Assembly: GCF_009363755.1 (NCBI RefSeq)
Contig: NZ_CP045417.1
Coordinates: forward strand, 2,976,001 to 3,040,000
DNA length: 64,000 nt
Direction of reading: 5' to 3'
Origin: Halomonas sp. THAF5a
Lineage (GTDB): Bacteria; Pseudomonadota; Gammaproteobacteria; Pseudomonadales; Halomonadaceae
The notes beneath the pieces were generated by a model. The model made no database searches, had not been told where the DNA came from, and was given only the letters and a program-made list of their open reading frames with translations. The first letter of the stretch is position 1. The number at the start of each line of letters is the position of its first letter. This document shows, one piece after another, positions 9,099-20,792 of the stretch. The translations under genes were made by a program, and so were the position numbers.

Positions 9099-10458
9099 TT
9101 ACTCTTCTCTGATAGCCCTGGCCAACATGTCGGCGATTGGCTTGGTGATGTAGCTGGCGAAGGTGCGTTCACCGGTGCGGATCATGGCCTCTGCCGGCAT
9201 GCCGGAAAGAAGCTGCATCTGCTCGGTCATGTTCTGACGCCCCTGGTCGGTGACTTCCAGTCGCACCAGGTAGAAACGGAAGCCGGTAGCCTCGTCCAGT
9301 TGGCTGTCGGCGCCGACAAAGACCACCCGTGCTTCGATGACCCGGGTCGTGCGCTGGTTGAAGGCGGAGAAGCGGATCTCGGCGGGCTGACCGACATAGA
9401 GCTGGTTGACGTCGCGGTCCGGCACCCGGGCCTCGATCAGGAAGCTGTCGTTGACGGGGACGATATCCATCAGCGGATCGCCGGCGCGCACCACATCCCC
9501 CACCGAGTGCACCCGGCGCTCCACGATGACTCCCTCCACCGGCGCCGTGACCGTGGTGCGCCCCACCTGGTCCATGAGGTCGATGATCTGCTCCTCGGCC
9601 TCGGTGGCCCGGGTCTGGGCCTCGCGCAACTGCTCGCCGATCTCCCCTTGATACTCCTGCACCGTGATCTCGCGCTGCACGCGGCTCTCGCTGATCCGGG
9701 ACCCCAGCCGGCCGATCTCGGCGCGGTGGCTGGCGATCTCGCTGGAGAGCTCCAGCAAGTCGCGTTCCACCTCACGCAGTCGCTGGTTGCCAACCATCCG
9801 CTTGTCGAACAGCCGGCGCAGATCGGCCGCCTCGGTGCGCAGCGAGGCGGCGTGACGCTCGCCGATCTGGACCATCTCCTCCAGGCCTTCGACCTGGCGC
9901 TGCAATTGAACGGCCTGCTCGTCCAGCGCCTCCAGAGTGCCCCGCTGGGATTGTCGTCGCGCCGTGAACAGCGCCCGCTGAACGGCGAGCACCTCCTGTA
10001 CCCTCGGCAGGTCACTGTTAGTCAGCTCGTCGGGATAGCGGAGGACTTCCTCGCCCCGCTGCTCGGCCAGCAGCCGCAAAGCGGTAGCTCGTCCGTCAAG
10101 ATACTGGGTACGCGCCATCTGCAGTCGAGTGCGTGCACGGGTATCGTCGAGCATCACCAATGGTTGCCCCGCCTCCACCCGATCACCATCGGCGACCAGG
10201 ATGTCACGAACGATCCCGCCCTCGAGGTGCTGCACCGAGCGTCGGAAGCTCTCCACGGTCACATGGCCGGACGCCACCACGGCCACCGCCAGATTGGCGG
10301 TGATGGCCCAGCCACCGAAGCCACCCAGTGTCAGCAGCAGGACCAGCATGCCGAGGCGCCGATAGGGGCGATGGTTGTCGGGCACCACGTGGTACTCCCC
10401 CTCGAGCACCCCAGATGCTGAAGGCCTGTCCTGTGGGGAGAGGGCACGGGCCCCCACG

Positions 10459-10481
<23 letters not shown>
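9099..10481 (-). CDS. HlyD-family type I secretion membrane fusion (periplasmic adaptor) protein
   Basis: This 460-residue adaptor links an inner-membrane ABC exporter to an outer-membrane channel. It has a cytoplasmic N-terminus, one membrane segment at about 44-66 and a lipoyl/barrel part beginning SGHVTVESFRRSVQHLEGG. A long coiled-coil hairpin follows (residues about 110-290, rich in Leu/Glu/Arg), then a barrel domain with PVEGVIVERRVHSVGDVV. Length and layout match PrtE/LapC-type HlyD proteins. The ATG at 10481 was chosen because GGGAGG lies just upstream; a longer frame exists but lacks a ribosome site. The start overlaps the end of the ABC gene by 23 bases, indicating coupling. The outer-membrane partner is not in the window. 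The likely cargo is the giant repeat protein encoded convergently. Confidence 0.9.
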
Positions 10482-12261
<1,780 letters not shown>

Positions 12262-12376
12262 CGGCATCCTTCCCAGTGAGCCCAGGACTGATGAGGTTGT
12301 CTCGATAACGAAAAATTACAGGGCCCTGAGATTCACGTTAGCAACAAAACGTTACATAAAGAGACTGAAAAGATGC

Positions 12377-12419
12377 ACAAAAAGAACCGCCCCGCGCCAT
12401 CAGTCATGGCGCGGGGCGG
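12377..12419 (-). terminator. Rho-independent terminator of glyA
   Basis: A perfect 14-bp stem (CCGCCCCGCGCCAT / ATGGCGCGGGGCGG) with a 5-base loop lies at 12387-12419, about 75 bases past the glyA stop. On the minus strand it is followed by TTCTTTTTGT, a T-rich tail. Confidence 0.85.
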
Positions 12420-12494
12420 GACTCAGAAACGTACTACGGAAGGGCTAAGAAGGCACCTCGAGACCAGGCGCCTCGGGACTCAACGCCTAAAGAC

Positions 12495-13760
12495 TCAACG
12501 GTAGACCGGCAGGCGGGCGCAGACCGCCTCGACCTTGGCCTTCACCTCGGCCTCGATGGCGGCGCTGTCATCACCGGCCGCCATGACGTCGAGGATGTCG
12601 CAGATCCAGCCGGCGAGCTCCTTGCACTCCGCCTCGCCGAAGCCGCGGGTGGTCACCGCCGGGGTGCCGATGCGCAGGCCGGAGGTGACGAAGGGGCTCT
12701 GCGGATCGCCGGGCACGGCGTTCTTGTTGACGGTGATGTGGGCGCGGCCCAGGGCGGCGTCCGCATCCTTGCCGGTCAGGCCCTGCTTGATCAGCGAGAG
12801 CAGGAAGAGGTGGTCCTCGGTGCCGCCGGAGACGATGTCGAAGCCACGCTCGATGAACACCCCGGCCATGGCCTGGGCGTTCTTGACCACCTGCTGCTGG
12901 TAGGTCATGAACTCGGGCGCCATGGCCTCCTTGAAGCAGATCGCCTTGGCGGCGATGACGTGCTCCAGCGGGCCGCCCTGGCCGCCCGGGAAGACCGCGG
13001 ACTGCAGCTTCTTCTCGATCGCCTCGTCACCCTCGGCGGAGAGGATCAGGCCGCCGCGCGGGCCGCGCAGGGTCTTGTGGGTGGTGGTGGTGACCACATG
13101 GGCGTGGGGCAGCGGGGTCGGGTAGACGCCGGCGGCGACCAGGCCGGCCACGTGGGCCATATCCACCAGCAGGTAGGCGCCCACCTCGTCGGCGATCTCG
13201 CGGAAGCGCGCCCAGTCGATGAGCTGGGAGTAGGCGGAGAAGCCGGCGATGATCATCTTCGGCTGGTGCTCGCGGGCCAGGCGAGCGACCTCGTCGTAAT
13301 CGATCAGGCCGTTCTCGTCGAGGCCGTACTGGATCGCCTCGTAGTGCTTGCCGGAGAAGTTCGGCTTGGCGCCGTGGGTCAGGTGGCCGCCGGCGTCGAG
13401 GCTCATGCCGAGGATGGTGTCGCCCGGCTTGACCAGCGCCTGGAAGACGGCGCCGTTGGCCTGGGAGCCGGAGTGCGGCTGGACGTTGGCGTAGCTCGCC
13501 CCGAACAGCTCCTTGGCGTAGTCGATGGCCAGCTGCTCGACGATGTCCACGTACTCGCAGCCGCCGTAGTAGCGCTTGCCGGGGTAGCCTTCCGCATACT
13601 TGTTGGTCAGCTGGCTGCCCTGGGCCTCCATCACCCGCGGGCTCGCGTAGTTCTCGGAGGCGATCAGCTCGATGTGCGCCTCCTGACGCGCGACTTCCTT
13701 CTGCATCGCGTCGAAGAGGGCGTCATCGAAACCGGCAATCTGCATGTCACGGCTGAACAT
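12495..13760 (-). CDS. glyA: Serine hydroxymethyltransferase
   Basis: The 421-residue enzyme interconverts serine and glycine while loading tetrahydrofolate with a one-carbon unit; it is cytosolic and PLP-dependent. Diagnostic segments are [33 protein letters not shown], the substrate region [11 protein letters not shown], and [15 protein letters not shown], whose Lys (about residue 229) forms the Schiff base. Length is normal. The start [11 protein letters not shown] at 13760 was chosen over an ATG seven codons upstream because it matches the usual family N-terminus. It is transcribed alone and ends in a strong terminator. Confidence 0.95.
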   Translation of the reverse strand: MFSRDMQIAGFDDALFDAMQKEVARQEAHIELIASENYASPRVMEAQGSQLTNKYAEGYPGKRYYGGCEYVDIVEQLAIDYAKELFGASYANVQPHSGSQANGAVFQALVKPGDTILGMSLDAGGHLTHGAKPNFSGKHYEAIQYGLDENGLIDYDEVARLAREHQPKMIIAGFSAYSQLIDWARFREIADEVGAYLLVDMAHVAGLVAAGVYPTPLPHAHVVTTTTHKTLRGPRGGLILSAEGDEAIEKKLQSAVFPGGQGGPLEHVIAAKAICFKEAMAPEFMTYQQQVVKNAQAMAGVFIERGFDIVSGGTEDHLFLLSLIKQGLTGKDADAALGRAHITVNKNAVPGDPQSPFVTSGLRIGTPAVTTRGFGEAECKELAGWICDILDVMAAGDDSAAIEAEVKAKVEAVCARLPVYR

Positions 13761-13895
13761 CGGCGGGGAACCTCGCATCACGGGGGAAATCTGGGGCGCC
13801 CATGATACCCCAGCCCCCGGCGGCTTTCACATGAAAGGCGATCATGGGCCACCCCCGGATCGTTCACGCGCCGGCGTCCGGGGACGGATATCGGC

Positions 13896-15287
13896 TCAGC
13901 GCCGCTCCACGCGCATCTCGAGGCGCTCCGGCAGCGCCAGAGGATCGGCGGAGAGCGCCTCGAGCTCGCTCTCGGCGGGCAGGCGCAGGGCGATGTCGAG
14001 CTCGCTCGCCTCGCCGGCCATCATCGCCACCAGGCCGGTGAAGAGCGCCTCGATCTCGGGGCCGAGCATCATGCCGAAGCCCTCGGCCTGGGTGCGCGCC
14101 TGCGCGAGGAACTCAGCCTCGCTGATGCCCTGCTGGGCCGCCATGATCGTCGGCAGCCGCCCGAAGAGCCCCCGGTCGCTGAGGATGGCATCGATGCGCC
14201 CGCCCAGCAGGGTCGCCTCCTCCAGAGGCGCCCGGCGGGCAAGGACGTCGGCGGGCGCGGTGCCCTTGGGCAGGCGCACCGGCAGGTCGGCGTCCACCGC
14301 CCAGCCGAAGGCCTCGTCGGCGGTGAGGGTCAGCTCGCCGAGCAGCCGGGTGACGTCCTCGCCCGACTCCCAGCGGCCGGTGGAGTCGAGGTCGAGGTGG
14401 AGCCGTCCGCTGCCGTCGGCCAGCACGTTGCTGAGCATGCGCAGCCGGGTGCGCTCCGCCTCCGGCGCCAGGGCGATCATCCGCGCCAGGTCGAGCTCCA
14501 GCGCCTCGAGCCGGACGCCTCCCTCCCCGTCGCGCATGTCGCCATCCACCGCGAGGGAGGCAAGCGACGCCACCAGTCGGTCGAAGTCGAGGGCGAGGTC
14601 GCGCACCTCGAGGCGGTCGAGCTCGCGCGCCTCCTTCGGGCCCTGGAGGCCGCGCAGCCCCTCGACCCTGGCGAAGGCCAGGGCGAAGGTGCCGCTGCCC
14701 AACTCCTCATCGCCCGCGGCCTTGCCCTTCACCCCGCTCACCTCCAGGGCCTCGAGGGCGTCGCGACTCACCCCCGCGGCCTCCAGGCGCTCGACGGCGA
14801 TCCGCCCGCGGGCCTTGGCGGCGCCCGAGCCTGATGCCGGCGCGTCGAACTCGACGGAGAGCGCCTCGACGGTGAGCCCGTCGACGGTCACGTCCGCCGG
14901 CCAGGTCTCCTCGTGCAGGGGCAGGACCGCCCGGGAGGGGCCATCGAGGCGCAGGGTCTCGGCGGCGAGTCGGGACTGTTCGCGGCCGGGCGCCTCCAGG
15001 CGGATCCCCTCCACGCGGACCTCGTCGGGGCGGTCGTAGTCGCCGCTGACCACGTAGCGATCGAGCCACAGCTGCTGGCCATCGGGGCCGGCGAAGTGCA
15101 GGTCGTGGGCGGTGACGCGATCGCGAATCAGCGCCTCCTCGATCTCGCCGATGGTGAGCGTGCCCTCCTCCGCGAACAGGGCACGCAGGTCGGCCTCCAG
15201 TCTCTCGGCGTTCTCGACGGCCAGCGCCGGCAGGGAAATCGACAGCAACAGCGCGGCCAGCAGGGCCTGACGGGACATCGAACGCAT
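13896..15287 (-). CDS. Hypothetical secreted/periplasmic protein
   Basis: I do not recognise this 463-residue protein. It begins MRSMSRQALLAALLLSISLPALAVE, a standard Sec signal peptide with a likely cut after Ala-Leu-Ala. The mature part is acidic and has many short amphipathic segments built on alternating hydrophobic and Asp/Glu/Arg residues (for example VRVEGIRLEAPG, VRDLALDFDRLVASLAS), which recalls AsmA- or DUF945-like periplasmic beta proteins. No Cys or catalytic motif stands out. The start at 15287 follows GAGAGG; a longer in-frame extension has no ribosome site. Neighbours (glyA downstream, a PPK2 gene upstream) give no functional clue. Confidence 0.55.
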   Translation of the reverse strand: MRSMSRQALLAALLLSISLPALAVENAERLEADLRALFAEEGTLTIGEIEEALIRDRVTAHDLHFAGPDGQQLWLDRYVVSGDYDRPDEVRVEGIRLEAPGREQSRLAAETLRLDGPSRAVLPLHEETWPADVTVDGLTVEALSVEFDAPASGSGAAKARGRIAVERLEAAGVSRDALEALEVSGVKGKAAGDEELGSGTFALAFARVEGLRGLQGPKEARELDRLEVRDLALDFDRLVASLASLAVDGDMRDGEGGVRLEALELDLARMIALAPEAERTRLRMLSNVLADGSGRLHLDLDSTGRWESGEDVTRLLGELTLTADEAFGWAVDADLPVRLPKGTAPADVLARRAPLEEATLLGGRIDAILSDRGLFGRLPTIMAAQQGISEAEFLAQARTQAEGFGMMLGPEIEALFTGLVAMMAGEASELDIALRLPAESELEALSADPLALPERLEMRVERR

Positions 15288-15343
15288 GACAACACCTCTC
15301 GAACCTGGGAAATGAAATAAGGGGGAACAGGCACGGGCCGGGC

Positions 15344-16771
15344 TCACCCCGGCGCGGCGAGCCGCGCCTCCAGCCGCTGGTTGATCGCCTCCAGCACGGC
15401 GAGGCGCGAGGCGCGCTTGTCGTCGCAGGCGATCAGCGTCCATTCGACGCCGGGCGACTGGGTGCGAGCGAACATCTCGTCGATGGCCACCCGGTAGTCC
15501 TCCCAGCGCGCGCGGTTGCGCCAGTCCTCGTCGGTGAGCTTGTGGCGCTTGTGGGGCGTGGCGGCCCGGGCCTCGAAGCGGCGCAGCTGCTCCTCCTGGC
15601 TGATGGAGAGGAACAGCTTGCCGAGCACCGCGCCGTGGGCCAGCAGCTGGCGCTCGAACTCGCGGATCTCCGCATAGGCGCGCCGCCAGGCCGCATCACA
15701 GGCCAGCCCCTCGACCCGCTCCACCAGCACCCGGCCATACCAGCTGCGATCGAAGAGCGCGATGCGCCCGTCGGCCGGCAGGCGGCGCCAGAAGCGCCAG
15801 GCCCAGGGCTTCGCGCGCTCCTCGTCGCTGGGGGCGGCGATGCGGTGGACCCGGTACTGGCGGGCGTCCAGCGCCGCGGTGACGCGGTGGATGCCGCCGC
15901 CCTTCCCCGCCGCGTCGAGGCCCTCGAAGGCGAGCACCACCGGGATGCGCCGGCGGGAGAGCTCCCGGGCGCTGCGGGCCAGTCGGCCCTGGGCCTCGGC
16001 CAGGGCGGCGGCATAGCTCGCCTTCTTCATCGGCGCCGAGACCCGGGGCTCGGCGTGGCCAAGCGCAGGGGGCGCCGGTACCGCCTCGTCCGGCACCGGG
16101 GACGCGGCAAGGGGCGGCGCCGGCGGGGCGACCAGGGTCTCGTGGAGCAGGCCCGCCAGCCGCTCGAGCTGCGGCGCCGGGTCGCGAAAGGCGAGCCGCC
16201 GCCAGGGGGCGTGCTCGGCGGACGTGGCCTCGCGCAGCTCGCGTCCCAGGGCGTCGATCAGGCCGTGCTGCTGATGGCGCTGCCAGTCGCCGGGGGCGAG
16301 CTGCCAGGCGCGGGCCGGGTCGGCCTTCAGCGCCTCGAGCCGGCGGCGCTGGACGGGGCGCTCGATGTCCATCCAGAGCTTGAGCAGGCCCACACCCTCG
16401 GCGGCGAGCTCGGCCTCGAAGGCGCGGATCTCCGCCAGGCGGTCCCGGAAGGCCCCCGGCGAGAGGCGCCGCTCGGCCCTGGCGAAGAGCGCATCGCCGT
16501 ACCAGCCGTGGATGAAGATGGCGATGCGCCCCCGGTCGGGCAGGCGGCGCCAGTAGCGCCACCAGTAGGGGCGCTCGCGCTCCTCGCCGCGGGGTTCGAG
16601 GGCGTGCACCTCGGTGTGGCGGTTCTCCAGCCAGTGATCAAGCTCGTTGACCAGCCGCCCCTTGTGGGTCACAGCGTGGCCGGTCAGCAGCACGACCACG
16701 GCGCGCTCGCGGCGACGAACGAGGTCGAGCTGGGCCTCCAGCAGGCGGGTGCGCAGGGCGTGGGTCGTCAT
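15344..16771 (-). CDS. pap: Polyphosphate:AMP phosphotransferase (two-domain PPK2 class II)
   Basis: The 475-residue protein contains two tandem PPK2 domains. The C-terminal one is intact: Walker A GLDAAGKGGGIHRV, lid/second motif DRSWYGRVLVERVEG and KPWAWRFWRRLP. The N-terminal one is degenerate, with GHAVTHKGRL in place of the P-loop and HGWYGDALFARAE for the DRSWY motif. The class uses polyphosphate to phosphorylate AMP to ADP, linking polyphosphate to adenylate charge. A linker rich in Pro/Ala (about 215-250) separates the domains. The ATG at 16771 is favoured because GAGG lies five bases upstream; an in-frame GTG at 16777 is the alternative. It begins eight bases after the ybbP-like gene and is probably co-transcribed. 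Confidence 0.85.
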   Translation of the reverse strand: MTTHALRTRLLEAQLDLVRRRERAVVVLLTGHAVTHKGRLVNELDHWLENRHTEVHALEPRGEERERPYWWRYWRRLPDRGRIAIFIHGWYGDALFARAERRLSPGAFRDRLAEIRAFEAELAAEGVGLLKLWMDIERPVQRRRLEALKADPARAWQLAPGDWQRHQQHGLIDALGRELREATSAEHAPWRRLAFRDPAPQLERLAGLLHETLVAPPAPPLAASPVPDEAVPAPPALGHAEPRVSAPMKKASYAAALAEAQGRLARSARELSRRRIPVVLAFEGLDAAGKGGGIHRVTAALDARQYRVHRIAAPSDEERAKPWAWRFWRRLPADGRIALFDRSWYGRVLVERVEGLACDAAWRRAYAEIREFERQLLAHGAVLGKLFLSISQEEQLRRFEARAATPHKRHKLTDEDWRNRARWEDYRVAIDEMFARTQSPGVEWTLIACDDKRASRLAVLEAINQRLEARLAAPG

Positions 16772-16778
16772 CGTCACC

Positions 16779-19391
16779 TCAGGCCTCGCCGAGCAGGCCG
16801 AGGCTCGCCGCCGGGGCCTGGCGACGCAGCCCCCGGGAGAGCAGGTGGCCGATGGCGCCGATCAGCAGGGCCCCCACCAGCGGCAGGGCGAGCCAGAGCT
16901 CCCAGTGGAAGCGCGGCGCCAGGTCGAACCAGGCGAGGTAGATCCCGGCGGCGGCGAGCTCCGCCAGCAGGGCACCCATCAGGCCGCTGGCGAGGCCCAG
17001 CACCGCGAACTCGGCGGCCTGCATCCGCGAGAGCAGCCGGTTGCCGGCGCCGAACACCCGCAGCAGCCCGCTCTCGTGGGCGCGCACCGGCAGGCTCGCG
17101 GTGAGCGAGGCGTAGAGCACGCTGATGCCGGCCAGCAGCACGAAGGCGAGCACCAGCTCCACCGCCCGGGTGACCTGGGTCAGTACCTCGCGCACCTGGG
17201 CGAGGATCGCCTCCACGTCGAGCAGGGTGACCCCGGGGAAGTCCCGCACCAGCTCGCGCAGCAGGTCGCGGTCGTCGTCGCCGAGGTGGAAGGCGGTGAT
17301 GAAGCTGTGGCCGAAGCGCTCCAGCACCCCGGGCGGGAAGATCACGAAGAAATTGGGCCGAAAGCTCTCCCAGTCGAGGCTTCTCAGGCTCGTCACCTCG
17401 CCGATCACCTCGTCGCTGCCGATGGTGAAGGTCAGCCGATCCCCGAGGGCGAGGCCGAGCCGCGCGGCCAGGCCGTCCTCCACCGAGATCGGCACGGCCG
17501 TGTCGCCGGCGCTCGCGCCTCCGGCCGCCGGGCGCGGCTCGGCGGCCACCTCGTCGAGCCAGCCCGCGGCGGCGTCTTCATCGGCGGCAAACCACTCCCC
17601 GGCCACCACCCGGTTGCCCTCGGGCAGGGTCTCGCGCCAGGTGAGGTTGAGCTCGCGGCGCAGGGCGTTGTCGCCCCGGGACTCGGCCGGCACCGCCTCC
17701 TGCGGAGGCTCGCCGCCGATGGCGCTGATGCGCCCGCGAACCATGGGATAGAGGGCGCTGCGCGCGTCCGCGGCGCCGGCGAGCGCCGCCTCGAAGGCGT
17801 CCCGCTCCTGGGGCTGGATATTGATGGCGAAATGGTTCGGTGTCTCTTCCGGCAGCTGGGCCTCCCAGGTGGCGAGCAGGTCGCCGCGCACCAGGGCGAT
17901 CATGGCCACGGCGAAGAAGGTCACCGAGAAGGCCAGCAGCTGGCCGAGGCTCGCCCGGCGGCGCCGCGCCAGCTGCTGGCCGCCCAGGCGCAGGGCCGTG
18001 ACCAGCCCCTCTGCGCTGCCGCGCTCCCGGGGCAGCCTCGCGGTGACTCGCAGCACCAGGGCCAGCAGCATCCCGCCGAGCCCCCAGAGCACCGCCAGCA
18101 TCACCAGGCCGCCGAACAGCAGGCCGGCCGCGAGCCCCGGATCGCCGGAGTAGAGCCACAGGAGGCCGCCGAAGACCAGCGCCGCCACGCCCACCACCAG
18201 CCAGGCGGCGGGCGGCAGCGGGTCGAGCTCCCGGCGCAGCACCTTGAGGGCGCTGACGCGTTTCAGGCGCAGCAGGGTCGGCCCGGCGAAGCCGACCAGC
18301 ACCGCCAGGGCGGTGAAGACCCCGAGCCACAGCGGCAGCATCCCCGGGGCGGGCAGGCTGAACGGCAGGAAGGCCGCGAGCAGCCGCACCAGCAGCGCCT
18401 GGCCGGCCAGGCCCAGCAGCGCGCCGAGCGCCGAGGCGGCGAGCGCCAGCCAGGCCAGCTGCAGCACGAAGAGGCGGATCAGCTCGCGCTGGGTGGCCCC
18501 GAAGCAGCGCAGCAGCGCCGCGGTGTCGAGATGGCGGTCGACGTAGCGGCGGGTCGACATGGCCACGGCCACCCCGGCCAGCAGCACGGCGGCGAGCCCG
18601 GCGAGGCCCAGGTACTTCTCGGCCCGCGCCAGGGCGTTGCCGAGCGACGGGCGGTCACGGCGCACGTCGCGCACCTCCACGCCCTCGCGGCGCAGCCGCT
18701 CGAGCAGCGGCTCGACCCGCGCCACCGCCTCGGCGCTGCCGGCGGCCAGCAGCTCGAACTCGACCCGGGAGCCCTCCTGGACGAGGCCCGTGGCGTCCAG
18801 ATCGTCCACGTGCATCATCAGCCGCGGATTGAAGCTGCCGAAGCCGGCCGACTGGTCGGGCTCGCGCTCGATGATCCCGCCGACCGCGAGCTCGGTCTGG
18901 CCCAGGCGGAGCCGATCGCCCACCTCGAGCGACATCAGCAGCGCCAGGCGCGGCGCCACCCAGGCCTCCCCTGGCGCCGGGCCGTGGGGCAGCGCCTCGA
19001 CGCCGTCGCCGCGATCCACCCGGGCCGTGCCGTAGTGGGGGTAGACGCTATCGACGACCTTGAGGCTCGCCGGCTGGAAGGCGTCGCCGCGGCTGACCAT
19101 GGAGACCATGTCGACCTGGTCGGAGAGCACGAGGCCCGCCGCTTCCAGGGCCTCACGGACCTCGGTGCCGAAGGGGCGCCCCTGCTCCAGCACCACGTCG
19201 CCGCCGGAGAGCTGGCCGGCCTGACGGGTCAGGCCGCGGTCGAGGCGATCGAGGAAGAAGCCGATCATGGTGGAGGCCGCCACGGCCAGCGCCAGGGCCA
19301 GCGCCAGGGCGCGCACGTCGGAGGCGCGCAGGTCGCGCAGCAGGCCGCGCGCCGAGAGGCGCAGCAGGGTCGGCCAGGCGGTGCGGCTCAT
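16779..19391 (-). CDS. ybbP: FtsX-like ABC permease (YbbP family)
   Basis: The 870-residue inner-membrane protein has an N-terminal helix, a large extracytoplasmic domain, a central block of helices around 250-480, another periplasmic domain and a final three-helix FtsX block at about 770-860. This is the layout of YbbP/LolE-like type VII mechanotransmission permeases. It overlaps the ybbA stop by four bases (ATGA), so the two are coupled and form an ABC system beside tesA, as in E. coli. The substrate is unknown in the family; a role in moving hydrophobic molecules to the periplasm with TesA is an inference. The start MSRTAWPTLLRLS at 19391 is set by the overlap. Confidence 0.85.
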   Translation of the reverse strand: MSRTAWPTLLRLSARGLLRDLRASDVRALALALALAVAASTMIGFFLDRLDRGLTRQAGQLSGGDVVLEQGRPFGTEVREALEAAGLVLSDQVDMVSMVSRGDAFQPASLKVVDSVYPHYGTARVDRGDGVEALPHGPAPGEAWVAPRLALLMSLEVGDRLRLGQTELAVGGIIEREPDQSAGFGSFNPRLMMHVDDLDATGLVQEGSRVEFELLAAGSAEAVARVEPLLERLRREGVEVRDVRRDRPSLGNALARAEKYLGLAGLAAVLLAGVAVAMSTRRYVDRHLDTAALLRCFGATQRELIRLFVLQLAWLALAASALGALLGLAGQALLVRLLAAFLPFSLPAPGMLPLWLGVFTALAVLVGFAGPTLLRLKRVSALKVLRRELDPLPPAAWLVVGVAALVFGGLLWLYSGDPGLAAGLLFGGLVMLAVLWGLGGMLLALVLRVTARLPRERGSAEGLVTALRLGGQQLARRRRASLGQLLAFSVTFFAVAMIALVRGDLLATWEAQLPEETPNHFAINIQPQERDAFEAALAGAADARSALYPMVRGRISAIGGEPPQEAVPAESRGDNALRRELNLTWRETLPEGNRVVAGEWFAADEDAAAGWLDEVAAEPRPAAGGASAGDTAVPISVEDGLAARLGLALGDRLTFTIGSDEVIGEVTSLRSLDWESFRPNFFVIFPPGVLERFGHSFITAFHLGDDDRDLLRELVRDFPGVTLLDVEAILAQVREVLTQVTRAVELVLAFVLLAGISVLYASLTASLPVRAHESGLLRVFGAGNRLLSRMQAAEFAVLGLASGLMGALLAELAAAGIYLAWFDLAPRFHWELWLALPLVGALLIGAIGHLLSRGLRRQAPAASLGLLGEA

Positions 19392-20104
19392 GCCATCACC
19401 TCCTCGGGGGCCATCTCGATCAGCCGGCCGCCCGCAAGGCGCAGGCAGCGATCGCAGCGCCGCGCCAGGGCGCGGTCGTGGGTCACCAGCACCAGGGTGG
19501 TGCCGGCCTCGCGGTTGAGGGCGAAGAGCGCCTCGATGATGCGCTCGCCGGTGACCGGGTCCAGGTTGCCGGTGGGCTCGTCGGCGAACACCAGCTCGGC
19601 CCCGGTGACGAAGGCCCGGGCCAGGGCCACCCGCTGCTGCTCGCCGCCGGAGAGCTGCTTGGGCAGGTGCTCCAGGCGCTCGCCGAGGCCGACGCGCTCG
19701 AGCCACTCCCGGGCCCGCGCCTCGGCGCCGGGGCTCGGCGAGAGCTCCAGCGGCAGCAACACGTTCTCCAGCGCCGTCAGCGTCGGCAGCAGCTGGAAGT
19801 TCTGGAACACGAAGCCCACTCGGCCGGCGCGCAGCGCCGCCCGTCCGTCCTCGTCGAGCGTGCCGAGCGACTGGCCGAACAGCGAGACCTCTCCGCCGCT
19901 GGGGGTATCGAGCCCCGCCAGCAGCCCCAGCAGGGTCGACTTGCCAGCGCCGCTCTGGCCGAGGATCGCCACGCTCTCCCCGGGGAACACCGAGAGGGCG
20001 AGACCACTCAGAATGGTGAGTCGCCGCTCGCCGCTATCGACCTGCTTGGCGAGGGCATCGACGTGTAGAATCGGATCACGACCCGGGCGAGAGGAGATGG
20101 ACAT
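19388..20104 (-). CDS. ybbA: ABC transporter ATP-binding protein (YbbA/LolD-like)
   Basis: This 238-residue ATPase has Walker A GQSGAGKST, Q-loop FVFQNFQLLPTLTALENVLLPLEL, signature LSGGEQQRVALARAF, Walker B LVFADEPTGNLD and H-loop LVTHD. The LLPTLTALENV and DEPTGNLD strings are typical of the LolD/MacB/YbbA group that pairs with FtsX-like permeases, here the next gene. The ATG at 20104 has GGAAG about nine bases upstream. It leaves the first bases of ybbA and tesA overlapping on opposite strands, so both promoters must lie inside the partner's coding sequence. Downstream starts would remove this overlap but have no better ribosome site. Confidence 0.85.
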   Translation of the reverse strand: MSISSRPGRDPILHVDALAKQVDSGERRLTILSGLALSVFPGESVAILGQSGAGKSTLLGLLAGLDTPSGGEVSLFGQSLGTLDEDGRAALRAGRVGFVFQNFQLLPTLTALENVLLPLELSPSPGAEARAREWLERVGLGERLEHLPKQLSGGEQQRVALARAFVTGAELVFADEPTGNLDPVTGERIIEALFALNREAGTTLVLVTHDRALARRCDRCLRLAGGRLIEMAPEEVMA

Positions 20105-20792
20105 GGCGAAGGGCTTCCCTGTGATGGCATTGGGCCGGCGAGCGGCGCTGGCACACGCCGCGCTATGGCTGGCGCTGGTGCTGATGCTGGCCGGTTCCAC
20201 GGCGCTGGCGGCGTCGCGCCCGGTGGTGCTGGTCATGGGCGACAGCCTGAGCGCGGCCTATGGCATCGAGCAGGAGGCCGGCTGGGTCAGTCTGCTGCAG
20301 GCGCGCCTGGACGGAAAGGCGCGCATCGTCAACGCCAGCATCAGCGGCGAGACCACCAGCGGCGCCGCCGCCCGGCTTCCCGACCTTCTCGGACAGCATC
20401 GCCCCGAGATCGTTGTCCTCGAGCTCGGCGGCAACGATGGCCTGCGCGGCCTGCCGCCGGGGCAGATGCGCGCCAACCTGGCGGCGATGATCGAGCAGAG
20501 CCAGGCGGCGGGCGCCGAGGTGCTGCTGCTCGGCATCGACATCCCGCCCAACTACGGCCAGGCCTACCGCGACGCCTTCACCGGCGTCTTCACCCGGCTC
20601 GCCGATCGCCACGACCTGGCGCTGGTGCCCTTCCTGCTGGAGGGCGTGGCCCTCGACGAGGCGCTGATGCAGGACGATGGCATCCACCCCACCGCCGAGG
20701 CCCAGCCGGTGATCCTCGCCAACGTCTGGCCGGCGCTCGCGCCGCTGCTCGAGGAGAACGGCGTGGCGCTGGCCGCGCTCGCTCAGGACTGA
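20103..20792 (+). CDS. tesA: Multifunctional acyl-CoA thioesterase I / lysophospholipase L1 / arylesterase
   Basis: The 229-residue SGNH hydrolase has the catalytic block GDSLSAAYGI (Ser), block II SISGETTSG, block III LELGGNDGLRG and block V DGIHPTAEAQP (Asp/His). An N-terminal hydrophobic stretch (ALWLALVLMLAGSTALAA) is a signal peptide, so the enzyme is periplasmic. It hydrolyses acyl thioesters and lysophospholipids. The ATG at 20103 has GAGGAG six bases upstream; ATG 20124 is a weaker alternative that would clear the overlap with ybbA. Its 3' end overlaps the convergent EamA gene by ten bases. Confidence 0.9.
   Translation: MAKGFPVMALGRRAALAHAALWLALVLMLAGSTALAASRPVVLVMGDSLSAAYGIEQEAGWVSLLQARLDGKARIVNASISGETTSGAAARLPDLLGQHRPEIVVLELGGNDGLRGLPPGQMRANLAAMIEQSQAAGAEVLLLGIDIPPNYGQAYRDAFTGVFTRLADRHDLALVPFLLEGVALDEALMQDDGIHPTAEAQPVILANVWPALAPLLEENGVALAALAQD

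Noticed and set aside
13896..15443. Longer N-terminal extension of the hypothetical secreted protein (start at 15443)
   Set aside because: The extension would bury a clear signal peptide; the start at 15287 has a proper ribosome site.
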